Shown piece by piece: positions 16,990-25,200 of a stretch of 64,000 nt of DNA; position 1 is the first letter of the stretch, and each line of letters begins with the position of its first letter. The position numbers and the translations under genes were made by a program. The notes under the pieces were generated by a model. The model saw only the letters and a list, made by a program, of their open reading frames with translations, searched no databases and was not told the origin of the DNA. Source of the DNA: Prochlorococcus marinus str. MIT 0912 (GTDB lineage Bacteria > Cyanobacteriota > Cyanobacteriia > PCC-6307 > Cyanobiaceae); the NCBI RefSeq assembly GCF_027359595.1, contig NZ_CP114783.1, positions 1,426,001 to 1,490,000 of the forward strand. Reading direction: 5' to 3'.

Positions 16990-17840
16990 GATAATACTTG
17001 ATTTAATATAAATATTATCAGATTATTTTTTTGTAAATTGAATTACTTATTAAAAATTATTGGTATTTCATGAATAGATAAGAAATTTGCTAAATATGAA
17101 TTTATTGAATACTGATAGAAATCAAACTCCTCTCTTCCTTAAAATCATTATAGGAATTTTAATTTTTTTCTGTTGATATTACGTTTAATGGAAGATTTTA
17201 AAGAAATTGACTTTTTACTTTTGCAAAAGAATAGAGATAGATGACTTCCACTGTTTATGAATTAATTGGGTGCTATATACTCACTTTATAAGCTAATACT
17301 TATGATGAAATAGAAAAGACAATTCTATAGGTTTGTGTATGGCAAGCCTACAAGATTTGATTTAAACAATAATAAAATAAGCCAATTTTGAAGAACTACT
17401 GTCTATATTTTACTCCTCTCCAAATCATAAGTGTCATTGATGCATCAAATGTTTTATATTTTGTATTTTGGTTCTTTTCAGAGGTGTATGTATTTCCTCT
17501 ATAGGTCAGAGTTTGCATTTATAGAAGTCGAAGTCGAATGTAAATTAGCTTTTTATTTAGTGAGATACTTCCTTGAATTTACAAATATGTTTTTAGTGAT
17601 GTAACACTATGTACATTTTTTTTCTTGTAATTGATTTTATGGTCTCAATAAGTTCAGACCAATACATAAAACAACAAATTATTTAATTGTATCTTTATAA
17701 ATTCATCGATTATTTTGTAATAAAAAATCTTTTTATTGACGGCTTCTTTAAATTTATAAGCTTGAGAATTGCCTTTCAGGAGAATTATTGTGTTTAGCTC
17801 ATAATTTTCCCTTTGAGTTGTTTTGAATGTATTTTGAAAT
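16990..17840. other. Gene-poor stretch of about 850 bases
   Basis: Very AT-rich with frequent stops in all frames. A 26-codon plus-strand frame at 17096-17176 ends in a hydrophobic run (F-L-K-I-I-I-G-I-L-I-F-F-C) and could be a tiny membrane peptide. A 63-codon minus-strand frame at 17654-17845 has poor composition. No RNA gene, hairpin-T terminator or repeat was seen until 17841. It may hold remnants of decayed genes. Confidence 0.45.
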
Positions 17841-17926
17841 TCCAAGACTTAAGTAATACCAATCTAAAGGGAGGCCTTACAGCCTCCACGGATCAATTGG
17901 GTAATAGGTAAGCTCCTAACCCATCC
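17841..17926. repeat. Diverged duplicate of the tmRNA 3' end and terminator (copy B)
   Basis: About 86 bases align with 18960-19045, including a 17-base identical core (GGATCAATTGGGTAATA, 17890-17906 here, 19009-19025 there). The terminator stem differs by paired changes: GGAGGC/GCCTCC here, GGACGC/GCGTCC there. The stop codon of the 70-aa gene lies inside the repeat. Confidence 0.8.
17866..17887 (-). terminator. Intrinsic terminator (copy B)
   Basis: On the minus strand GGAGGC-TGTAAG-GCCTCC is followed by a short, weak T tract (CTTTA). It lies just after the 70-aa gene and is the homologue of the tmRNA terminator. Confidence 0.7.
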
Positions 17927-18128
17927 ACTCTCTTGCGGAATAGATGAGACTAAATATGAGTGCTGGGAAAAAAACTAATAAACCTATATGAGGAGGAATG
18001 ATTGTGAGCAAAAAAGAAATCCCTAGAGTCCAAAGCAAGGTTTTTCTTATTTGTGCTCTATTAACTTGGCGTTTTTCAACATCTTTACGCTTAGATCCAC
18101 CTTGCATTAATTTGTCGAACTCACTCAT
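17916..18128 (-). CDS. Small membrane protein, 70 aa
   Basis: A basic soluble start (M-Q-G-G-S-K-R-K-D-V-E-K-R-Q) is followed by two closely spaced hydrophobic segments (L-L-W-T-L-G-I-S-F-L-L-T-I-I and G-L-L-V-F-F-P-A-L-I-F-S-L-I-Y) and ends R-E-W-M-G. Its start overlaps the stop of the upstream 85-aa gene by four bases (ATGA), so the two form an operon. The last codons sit in the duplicated tmRNA-end repeat. Family unknown. Confidence 0.7.
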   Translation of the reverse strand: MSEFDKLMQGGSKRKDVEKRQVNRAQIRKTLLWTLGISFLLTIIPPHIGLLVFFPALIFSLIYSAREWMG

Positions 18129-18382
18129 GACTGGATCAACCTCTTGAAGTTGTAGTAGTGAAAAGTAGTTCCATTAGCAACATTGTCCTGATTGACTACA
18201 TGAGTTATTAATTCCCACCCATCCTTTCCTAGAGCCTCAAACATTTCTGGAAGAGTTGGAACTTCTTGGGTTCCTCCCCATCCACGAATTCTCTCTCCAT
18301 CAATATCAAGCAAGTTAATTTCTTGAGTGATTCCGCGTCCTTTGTAGTCGAGCCGAATGTGCTTGTATTCGAATTGGTTCAT
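18125..18382 (-). CDS. DUF4177-like small protein, about 85 aa
   Basis: From the ATG at 18380-18382 the protein starts M-N-Q-F-E-Y-K-H-I-R-L-D, and the second half has L-G-K-D-G-W-E-L-I-T-H-V-V. This is the F-E-Y-K ... G-W-E-L pattern of DUF4177-type small alpha/beta proteins. A TTG at 18415 in the same frame would add 11 residues without matching the family. First gene of a two-gene operon with the 70-aa membrane protein. Function unknown. Confidence 0.7.
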   Translation of the reverse strand: MNQFEYKHIRLDYKGRGITQEINLLDIDGERIRGWGGTQEVPTLPEMFEALGKDGWELITHVVNQDNVANGTTFHYYNFKRLIQS

Positions 18383-18436
18383 TTTTTTAATATGCTTTAG
18401 ATTGAGGCTAGACAAAATATTAAATCTAGTAAATAG

Positions 18437-18766
18437 ATGAAAAAAAGACGTATTTTACTATCCTTAATCGCTGCTTTTTCTGTACCGATTTCTATTAATG
18501 CTTACGATTTCGACAGTCAATTAGCTGCAGAATTTGGAAAGAATTTTTTACGAGAAGTAGAGGTTTTTGAGCAGGCTGGAAAAAGAAAGGATTGGGATAA
18601 TTTTTGTCTTCAAGGAAATATGGCTTTAAATACACTTACTGCAGGTTGGAGTTATATGCAAAATGCTGGTATGAGTTATAGCCAGTTAAGCAATATGAAA
18701 AAATCAGTAGTTAACAAGATGAAAAATATGCCTCCATTTTATAAAAGCTGCATGGTTCTTTATTAA
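18437..18766 (+). CDS. Hypothetical exported protein, 109 aa
   Basis: A clear signal peptide opens the protein: M-K-K-K-R-R, a hydrophobic core (I-L-L-S-L-I-A-A-F-S-V-P-I-S), then I-N-A-Y-D as likely cleavage region. The mature part is helical with two cysteines (N-F-C-L-Q-G and K-S-C-M-V) and aromatic patches. It is followed by an intrinsic terminator at 18799-18828. It is divergent from the DUF4177-like gene. No family is recognised. Confidence 0.7.
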   Translation: MKKRRILLSLIAAFSVPISINAYDFDSQLAAEFGKNFLREVEVFEQAGKRKDWDNFCLQGNMALNTLTAGWSYMQNAGMSYSQLSNMKKSVVNKMKNMPPFYKSCMVLY

Positions 18767-18798
18767 AGAATTTTTGACCAAGTGAACGATAGTGGCTA

Positions 18799-18828
18799 CA
18801 AAGGCTGACTTAGGTCAGTCCTTTTTTA
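18799..18828 (+). terminator. Intrinsic terminator
   Basis: The stem GGCTGAC / GTCAGTC with loop TTAG is followed by CCTTTTTTAT. It ends the exported-protein gene. The left part, AAGGCTGAC, also occurs in the tmRNA 3' region at about 19025-19033. Confidence 0.8.
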
Positions 18829-18870
18829 TGTTTTGAGACCATTGAGAATTGATTTTGAAGAGTTTTTGGG

Positions 18871-18932
18871 AATTTTCGCCCAGTTTTTCGCCCACTATTT
18901 CTTCTTAAAATTTTCGCCCACTTTTTCGCCCA
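18871..18932. repeat. Four copies of TTTTCGCCCA in two tandem pairs
   Basis: Twelve-base units AATTTTCGCCCA + GTTTTTCGCCCA (18871-18894) recur as AATTTTCGCCCA + CTTTTTCGCCCA (18909-18932), separated by a 14-base pyrimidine-rich spacer. It lies between the exported-protein gene and the tmRNA terminator. Confidence 0.8.
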
Positions 18933-18959
18933 TCTTTATTTTTAGCTATTTTATGAGAC

Positions 18960-19045
18960 TCCAAGACTCAAGGCATACCAAATAAAAAGGACGCCTTCCA
19001 GCGTCCATGGATCAATTGGGTAATAAGGCTGACCTAACCCCATCT
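18960..19045. repeat. tmRNA 3' end repeat (copy A)
   Basis: This is the partner of 17841-17926. It includes the tmRNA terminator and the 17-base core at 19009-19025. On the minus strand it forms the 3' end of the ssrA transcript. Confidence 0.8.
18980..19006 (-). terminator. tmRNA intrinsic terminator
   Basis: On the minus strand GGACGC-TGGAAG-GCGTCC is followed by TTTTTATTT. The stem is perfect and directly follows the coding piece of the tmRNA. Confidence 0.85.
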
Positions 19046-19255
19046 CCTAAAAGATCAAGCAGCAACAGGGGCTGTTTGACGGGAGAAACTAACGATGTTG
19101 TTAGCAGTTATGGTTTTGCTCTGACCGAGCAGGCTTCAGTCACTCGCCTGATACCCCGTCGAAGCCATTGCAGCCCCATTCATGGAGCTGAGCGGAATCG
19201 AACCGCTGTCCGAGATACTGGTGTGAATCACCTAGTCTGATAAACACAGACGAAC
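19007..19255 (-). ncRNA. ssrA: Two-piece (circularly permuted) transfer-messenger RNA
   Basis: On the minus strand the acceptor piece comes first: a T-arm like GCGGTTCGATTCCGC, then CAGCTCC and discriminator A at 19183, with CCA not encoded. Only five bases (19178-19182) separate it from the coding piece, which starts GGGGCTGCAATGGCTTCGAC at 19177, the tmRNA 5' signature. GGGGCTG pairs with CAGCTCC. The tag reading frame (19105 down to 19055) encodes ANNIVSFSRQTAPVAA and a TGA stop, close to other Prochlorococcus tags. tmRNA with SmpB rescues stalled ribosomes and marks the product for ClpXP. The outer limits of both pieces are approximate. Confidence 0.95.
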
Positions 19256-19333
19256 ATAGTCTGACAGATATTTTGGAATTAATCGATTAGTGTTGAAAGA
19301 ACCTTTTGATTGTTTTTTAGTAAAAAAAAGATA

Positions 19334-20458
19334 ATGAAACTTGTTGCATCCATTTCACAAGGTCTGGAAAATGAGGGTGCAAAAGAGTTGATAGAACTTG
19401 GAGCTCAGTCAGTTAAAGCTTCCAGAAGACATATATCATTTGAGGCTGATAAGGCTTGTTTATATAGATTACATTTAAGAGCTAGATTGTCTTTTAGATT
19501 TCTAAGAGAGATTGCAAGATTTCCTTGTAATGGCCCTTATGAACTGTATAGCGGAGTTCAAAGATCTATTGACTGGGGAAATTGGCTAAAGCCTCGAACA
19601 AGTTTCCGAGTAGATGTGACTGGGTTTGGCGAAGGATTATCACATACCCATTTCACTGCTTTGCAAGTGAAAAATGCAATTATTGATCTACAAAGAGAGC
19701 TATGGGGTGTTCGTTCAAATATCGATTTGAGCAATCCAGGTATTTGTTTTCATTTGCATTTGGCTAATAATCAAGCTGTTTTTAGTGTTGATGGTAGCAA
19801 CTCCAGTCTTCACAAAAGAGGATATAAGCCAGCAGTTGGAATAGCTCCGATTAAGGAGACATTAGCTGCAGGTTTGATGCGAATGACTGAGTGGGATGGA
19901 ACTAATAATTTGGTAGATCCATTGTGCGGTTCTGGAACATTTTTGATTGAAGCAGTTAGTTCTTTGTTGGGACATTCAGTTGGATTAGATAGAAAATTTT
20001 TATTTAAAAATTGGCCTGATTTTGATATCTCTATTTGGGATAAAGAAGTAAAAATGGCAAAGAAAATTAAACCTTTAACTAAGAAGTTACCTAAAATAGT
20101 TGGATGTGAAGTTGATGAAATGATTGCACACTCTGCTAGTGAAAATGTTAGAAAAGCGGGCTTAGATAATTACATAGAAATAATTAACTGTCCTTTTCAA
20201 GAATTTCAATTACCGTCTGGATTAGGACTTCTAATTTGTAATCCTCCTTATGGGAAAAGAATAGGAGATGAAAATGAATTACCTAATCTTTACAAAGCAT
20301 TAGGTGAATATTGCAAAACACATGCCTCTGGCTGGGATCTTTGGTTGCTTAATGGGAATCCAACACTAAGTAAACATTTAGGTATGAAAGCCAGACGACG
20401 TTTTCAAGTAAACAATGGTTCAATAGATTGCCGATGGTTGAATTATGAAATTAGATAA
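19334..20458 (+). CDS. THUMP-domain rRNA methyltransferase (RlmL/YcbY N-terminal type)
   Basis: From ATG 19334 the 374-aa protein has an N-terminal THUMP region (about residues 1-160; G-L-E-N-E-G-A-K-E-L is the typical opening). An AdoMet-dependent methyltransferase domain follows, with V-D-P-L-C-G-S-G-T-F-L-I-E-A as the AdoMet-binding loop and the catalytic N-P-P-Y-G-K-R for base N-methylation. Family members make m2G in 23S rRNA or tRNA. It has no C-terminal RlmK part. An upstream in-frame TTG at 19310 seems less likely. It is transcribed away from tmRNA. Cytoplasmic. Confidence 0.88.
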   Translation: MKLVASISQGLENEGAKELIELGAQSVKASRRHISFEADKACLYRLHLRARLSFRFLREIARFPCNGPYELYSGVQRSIDWGNWLKPRTSFRVDVTGFGEGLSHTHFTALQVKNAIIDLQRELWGVRSNIDLSNPGICFHLHLANNQAVFSVDGSNSSLHKRGYKPAVGIAPIKETLAAGLMRMTEWDGTNNLVDPLCGSGTFLIEAVSSLLGHSVGLDRKFLFKNWPDFDISIWDKEVKMAKKIKPLTKKLPKIVGCEVDEMIAHSASENVRKAGLDNYIEIINCPFQEFQLPSGLGLLICNPPYGKRIGDENELPNLYKALGEYCKTHASGWDLWLLNGNPTLSKHLGMKARRRFQVNNGSIDCRWLNYEIR

Positions 20459-20459
20459 T

Positions 20460-20846
20460 TTAATTTTTTCCTAAAACAGCTTTTGTAGTTTTTGCGATTC
20501 CCTCCAATGTTTCTGGAAGATACGGACCTTTTGCCAGATATCCTCCAATCCTTAGACTCATGCCTGCTAACGCAAGATTTATAAAAACTAAAATTAAAAT
20601 TGTTGATTTGTTATCTATTTCAAGAAAGTTTCTAAGCCAATATCCAAGAAGTAATTCAGACCCAAGTAAGGCAAATAACATTAATATCCCTCCAAAAGCC
20701 AAAAAAATTAACCCACTAATCAGACGACGTTTTTCTCTGTCCATTTCTTGCAGCGCAATGCGGACATGAAGATCCATCACTGAACTTGCTAGTGCAGTAA
20801 CTCTTGCTGCAGCTCCTATTCCTTTTTTGCGTTCTGAGTTGGTCAT
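20460..20846 (-). CDS. Holin-X/YqjE-like membrane protein
   Basis: 128 aa. A charged N-terminal helix (L-H-V-R-I-A-L-Q-E-M-D-R-E-K-R-R) precedes two membrane helices (about residues 42-68 and 82-100), and L-A-K-G-P-Y-L-P-E-T-L follows. The layout fits the phage-holin-superfamily III/YqjE group; the name does not imply lysis. Its ATG overlaps the stop of the gene upstream (TAATG), as E. coli yqjE follows yqjD. Likely a membrane-organising pair. Confidence 0.7.
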   Translation of the reverse strand: MTNSERKKGIGAAARVTALASSVMDLHVRIALQEMDREKRRLISGLIFLAFGGILMLFALLGSELLLGYWLRNFLEIDNKSTILILVFINLALAGMSLRIGGYLAKGPYLPETLEGIAKTTKAVLGKN

Positions 20847-21310
20847 TAATTTCTTCTGCCTCCACCAAGCAGTATGCCAAATAAAACTCCAATTCCAGCA
20901 GCAATACCTATGGCTAAGAGGGGCCTTTTCCTTACAGGCTGTTCAATTCGCGGTCTAAGGGTACTATTTAACTCATCTAGAAGGTCCTCAAGCTGTTTTT
21001 CGAGAGGCTCCAAAGACTCTGCCAGCCCTTTAGTTGTGTCAGATGCAGAATGAAAAATTTCTTCTAGTTGTTCTTGCACTCCAAAACTGTTTTTTCCTGA
21101 ATGTACAGATATGACATTTATTAAATCGTCGAGACTTCCTTTAGTCGCTTCTAAGGTTTGTTTAGCTAAATCCGGCCAGCGCTCTTGAATTTTTGGCAAT
21201 AAATTATCAAATTGCTCATTGAACCATTGCTCTGGAGACTTTTCAGCAATAGCTTCCTCGGCTTCGACTGAATTTGATGATGAAGAGGGTGAGGAATTCA
21301 CTGATTCCAT
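20846..21310 (-). CDS. ElaB/YqjD-type (DUF883-like) protein with glycine-zipper tail anchor
   Basis: 154 aa. The N-terminus is acidic and Ser-rich; the middle is a long amphipathic helix (L-E-P-L-E-K-Q-L-E-D-L-L-D-E-L). At the C-terminus R-K-R-P-L-L-A-I-G-I-A-A-G-I-G-V-L-F-G is a tail-anchor helix with glycine zipper, matching the C-terminal motif of ElaB/YqjD proteins. In E. coli these bind ribosomes at the inner membrane in stationary phase; that role here is inference. It forms an operon with the YqjE-like gene (1-base overlap). Confidence 0.65.
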   Translation of the reverse strand: MESVNSSPSSSSNSVEAEEAIAEKSPEQWFNEQFDNLLPKIQERWPDLAKQTLEATKGSLDDLINVISVHSGKNSFGVQEQLEEIFHSASDTTKGLAESLEPLEKQLEDLLDELNSTLRPRIEQPVRKRPLLAIGIAAGIGVLFGILLGGGRRN

Positions 21311-21527
21311 AAACCTAAAGGTTTCTTAAAGAATAGAGAGATATTGCCCTAATAGAAACCCCTTAATTCAATTCAATTTTGAAAGCTGCCTTTTAAGAAT
21401 TCTTTTTGTGGAGTTTTAAATGTTTGAAGTCCAAAATTTCACAATAATATTTCGTCGTCTTTGCTTACAAATATTGCTATTCGAATACTTATAGTGCTAA
21501 ACGTCATTGGTATCTCCTTATAAACCC

Positions 21528-21665
21528 ATGGGCGTCGGAATTTCATCAATGGTTTTTGCTTCTAATACAATTCCTACTGATTTTGGTCTAGTGTTGGCTT
21601 CAATAGCAGGAGCTGGAAGCCTTCTTTTAATTGCTTTAAGGTTTGTACCTGAGGCTAAAAGCTAA
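21528..21665 (+). CDS. Small membrane protein, 45 aa
   Basis: ATG at 21528 to TAA at 21663-21665. It starts MGVGISSMVFASNTIP, has one hydrophobic helix (G-L-V-L-A-S-I-A-G-A-G-S-L-L-L-I-A-L) and ends R-F-V-P-E-A-K-S. Its size and single helix resemble small photosystem or cytochrome subunits, but it matches none that I know. A strong terminator follows at 21691-21720, making it a one-gene transcript. Confidence 0.7.
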   Translation: MGVGISSMVFASNTIPTDFGLVLASIAGAGSLLLIALRFVPEAKS

Positions 21666-21690
21666 AGAGTTTTTCGTGCATAAATTCCCA

Positions 21691-21720
21691 ATGAGGAGAT
21701 TTATCTCCTTACTTTTTTTT
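21691..21720 (+). terminator. Intrinsic terminator
   Basis: The stem GAGGAGA / TCTCCTT with loop TTTA is followed by ACTTTTTTTT. It ends the 45-aa gene transcript. Confidence 0.8.
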
Positions 21721-21757
21721 ATGCAAATTTCCTGTTTAGTTTTTTAATATTGTTCAA

Positions 21758-22147
21758 TTGAGGACTCTTGGAACAAAAAAATTGTATAGGTGGGTGTTGT
21801 TAAGACATATTGGATCACCTGATGACATTAAGGGAGTCCATTTTGATTTGCTTTTAGAAGATAAAGATTTTTGCAGGACTTGGCGCTTGACTGACCTTCC
21901 TTTAATGGATGGACCATATGTGGGTTCCGTTTATATTGCACCTCATAAGCTTTACTGGCTTGATATCGAAGAAAAGATTGTTTCAGGTAATCGAGGAGTT
22001 GCAAAAAGAATTAAGCAAGGTATTTTCGTAGAATCATTTCCATCAGTTGAAAGTAGTTTTATAAATTTATCGTTGATATGGGACAAGCTTGAGGTGGATT
22101 TGGTAATAGATAAAAATGGTTGCAGAATTTTCAGCAAAAAAAAGTAA
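21758..22147 (+). CDS. LigD-N (3'-phosphoesterase-like) single-domain protein
   Basis: 129 aa. The pattern W-V-L-L-R-H ... V-H-F-D-L-L-L-E-D ... C-R-T-W-R-L ... H-K-L-Y-W-L-D-I-E-E-K-I-V-S-G-N-R-G follows the stand-alone LigD_N-type proteins (H-x-D-x-x-L-E, then R-T-W, then H-x-L-x-Y-x-x-x-E-G-x-x-x-G-x-R-G). In LigD the fold removes 3'-phosphates or ribonucleotides from DNA ends during end joining. Here no ligase or polymerase is attached or nearby, and one of the metal-binding His positions is uncertain. TTG at 21758 is the presumed start. It is 77 bases upstream of smc. Confidence 0.55.
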   Translation: MRTLGTKKLYRWVLLRHIGSPDDIKGVHFDLLLEDKDFCRTWRLTDLPLMDGPYVGSVYIAPHKLYWLDIEEKIVSGNRGVAKRIKQGIFVESFPSVESSFINLSLIWDKLEVDLVIDKNGCRIFSKKK

Positions 22148-22223
22148 TTATTTCTTGTGAGCTTGAAGGGCTTGAGTTTCTCTGATATTTCGCTAACGTC
22201 ATTCATATTGTGGATGCATTCTG

Positions 22224-25200
22224 TTGGTCCATATCAATCACGTAGATTTGTCTCATTTCAAGTCCTTCGGTGGGTCGATGTCGATTCCACTGGAAGAGGG
22301 ATTTACAGTAGTAACAGGTCCAAATGGCTCAGGTAAAAGTAATATTCTTGATGGGGTTTTGTTTTGTTTAGGCCTTGCCAATAGTCGAGGTATGAGAGCA
22401 GATAGATTACCTGACTTAGTTAATAGTGGCGTATTAAAAGCGGGCAGATCTTCTGAAACTAAAGTAACTGTAAAATTTGATCTTACTGATTGGGTGCCCG
22501 ATGAAGCTGAAGATGGAATAGAACCTACTGAGGAGGGACCTTGGATTAAGCCTGGTCAAAAAGAATGGACAGTCTCAAGAAGATTAAAAGTGATGCCAGG
22601 GGGGTCATATTCTTCCAGTTACTACGCAGATGGAGAGACATGTAATTTGCAGCAATTACAAACCCAATTAAGGCGTCTCAGGATTGATCCAGAAGGTAGC
22701 AATGTCGTTATGCAGGGGGACGTTACACGAATTGTTTCTATGAGCAATAAAGATCGTAGAGGTTTAATAGATGAACTGGCGGGTGTTGCCTTATTTGATA
22801 CTCGCATTGATCAAACTCGTTCAAAGTTGGATGATGTATATGAAAGGCAAGAACGTTGTCGGATTGTTGAACAAGAATTGATTCTTGGTAAACAGCGTTT
22901 GCAAAAAGATTGTGAGAAAGCAAGTTTATATAAAGATCTAAAAAATAAATTACTGATTGGTAGACAACAAGAATTAGTTTTAACCTATGAAGATGCAAAA
23001 TGTGGTTTAGAAAAATTAGATATAGATCATCAAGAATTAATAAAAAAAGAAAAAATAGATTCAGAAAATTTAATTAATAATGAGAATAATTTAAAGAAAT
23101 CTATAGAAAAATTAGATATCTTACAGAAAAATGTTAAGGAATTAGGTGAGGATCAATTATTAGCAGTACAAGCTAAACTGGCAGGAATTGAATCTCAGTC
23201 TAGAGAGCTAGAAAGACAGGGTCTTAATCATAAGAATGAGGGTAAAAAATTACAGGAATATAGGAATAATCTTCTACAAAAAAAGAAAGATTATAAGACT
23301 GAATTACAAGATAGATTTAATGATATTGATCCGAAAGACTTAGAAGAAGCTGAATTAAAGTGTAAAGAAGCTGAGGCTTGGGTTGAATCTTCAAGGAGGA
23401 AACTTTCTGATGTGGCTGGTCGTTCAGGGGCATGGATGGAGAAACATCAGAAAGCAAGAAGTGAGATCACCGAAATTCGATTAAAATTAGATCCTAAAAA
23501 ACTTGAAAAGCAAAATATTGAAGAAGACTTATTGCAGTTGAATGTTATTTTAAAAGAATTAGAGAGTGATCAAGAAGCTGATCAGTCTGCGAATAAAAAA
23601 GTACATTTAGAAATTAATAATTTAAATAAAGAATGGGATAAAGTTGTAGATTCAATATCAATTAAAAAAGAAGAATTTCAAGAGTTAATCTCTGAAAAAG
23701 GTATACAAGAGCGTACTAAATATAGATTAGAAAAAGAAGAGGCAAAGCTTCAAAACGATATTGCTCGTTTAGAAAGTAGGAAAGAAATGATCTATGAAAG
23801 TCGAGGAACTAATGCATTATCTTTGTTATTAGAATCTGGATTAGATGGAATCCATGGCCCTGTTGCTAATTTAGGCGAGGTTGAAGATCGTTATAGAATT
23901 GCTCTTGAAGTGGCTGCTGGTGCAAGGCTGGGTCAAATTGTGGTTGATAATGATCGAATCGCAGCACAGGCAATTGATCTTTTAAAACGTAAAAGAGCTG
24001 GAAGATTGACTTTTTTACCTCTTAATAAGATTTTAAAAAATGTTCAAAATAAGTCTGATGCATTTGAGAGACCTGTTTTTAATAATCCAAATACAAAAAG
24101 TGGATTAATTGGAAAAGCTATTAACTTGATTCAATTTGATTCAATATATAAATATGTTTTCTTGTACGTATTTGGGGAGACAGTTGTTTTTAGTAACTTG
24201 TCATCAGCACGTGATCAAATTGGCATTAAAAGAGCTGTTACTTTAGACGGTGAATTGTTGGATAAGAGTGGTGCTATGACTGGTGGAAGTTTAAATAATA
24301 GATCCTTGGGATTGAATTTTGGGAGATTAAAAGATAATGATGATTCTGATCTATTGAAGAATAGATTATTAGAGATTGGTGAGACTTTAGTAAATTGTCA
24401 AAAGAAAGAAAAAGAACTCATGAATAACTTAGATAAACTTAGAACTCAATTAGGAACATTAGAGCAAAAAAAAGCAGCTCTTGATGCTGAAAGATTAACT
24501 TCTAAAAGATCAAATTCACCTCTTTTAGATCGCCAAAGTATTCGTGCAAAAAGAATTGGAGATCTTCAAAAGTCTAAAAAGCAAAAAGTTTTGCAATTAG
24601 AATCTATCAACATTTATATTAAACCGTTAGAAGTTCATTTATTGGAAATTGAAAGGGAAGACAAAGCAATAGATAACTCAAACGATTCATCTCTTTGGGC
24701 TAAATTGCAAAATGAACTAGAAAATGCTGATAGAAATCTTCTTTCACTTCGGAAAAAAAGAGATGAGATCTCGAGCAAACAATCACAAAATAAACTAGCT
24801 ATTGATCGATTAAATGATCAAGAAAATTCTTTAATAGACGAAGAAAATCGGTTAAAGGATTCTATAGAGTCTCTGGCTACTGCTCATATCGCTTGGCGTG
24901 AGCAAAACAAGCTTCTTAACAATAATCGGCAAGATTTGCTAAACGAACAAAAAGATCTAGAAACTCGCTTTGGGGAACAACGACGAGAAAGAGATTTTGT
25001 TGAAGCTGAGGTATCTAAAAAACGTTTACAACTTCAAGAACTTCAATGGAGTCTCCAACGTTTAAGAGACAATCAAAAAAATATGAAAGAAGAAATGCGA
25101 ATGGAAGCTATTCGTTGTAGTGAATTAGAGAAGAAGCTTCCATATCCTATGCCTGTGATATCAGCTGAAATAAGAGATAATGGTCTGGAGTCTTTACTTT

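Noticed and set aside
17654-17845. 63-codon minus-strand frame
   Set aside because: Biased Lys/Asn/Ile composition typical of random AT-rich DNA, no start context, inside a gene-poor gap.
19007-19240. 77-codon plus-strand reading frame
   Set aside because: It is the antisense of the tmRNA gene; the minus strand carries the tmRNA 5' signature, T-arm and tag.
20460-20846. Prophage lysis gene (holin)
   Set aside because: Fits a YqjE-type chromosomal pair; no other phage genes are nearby.
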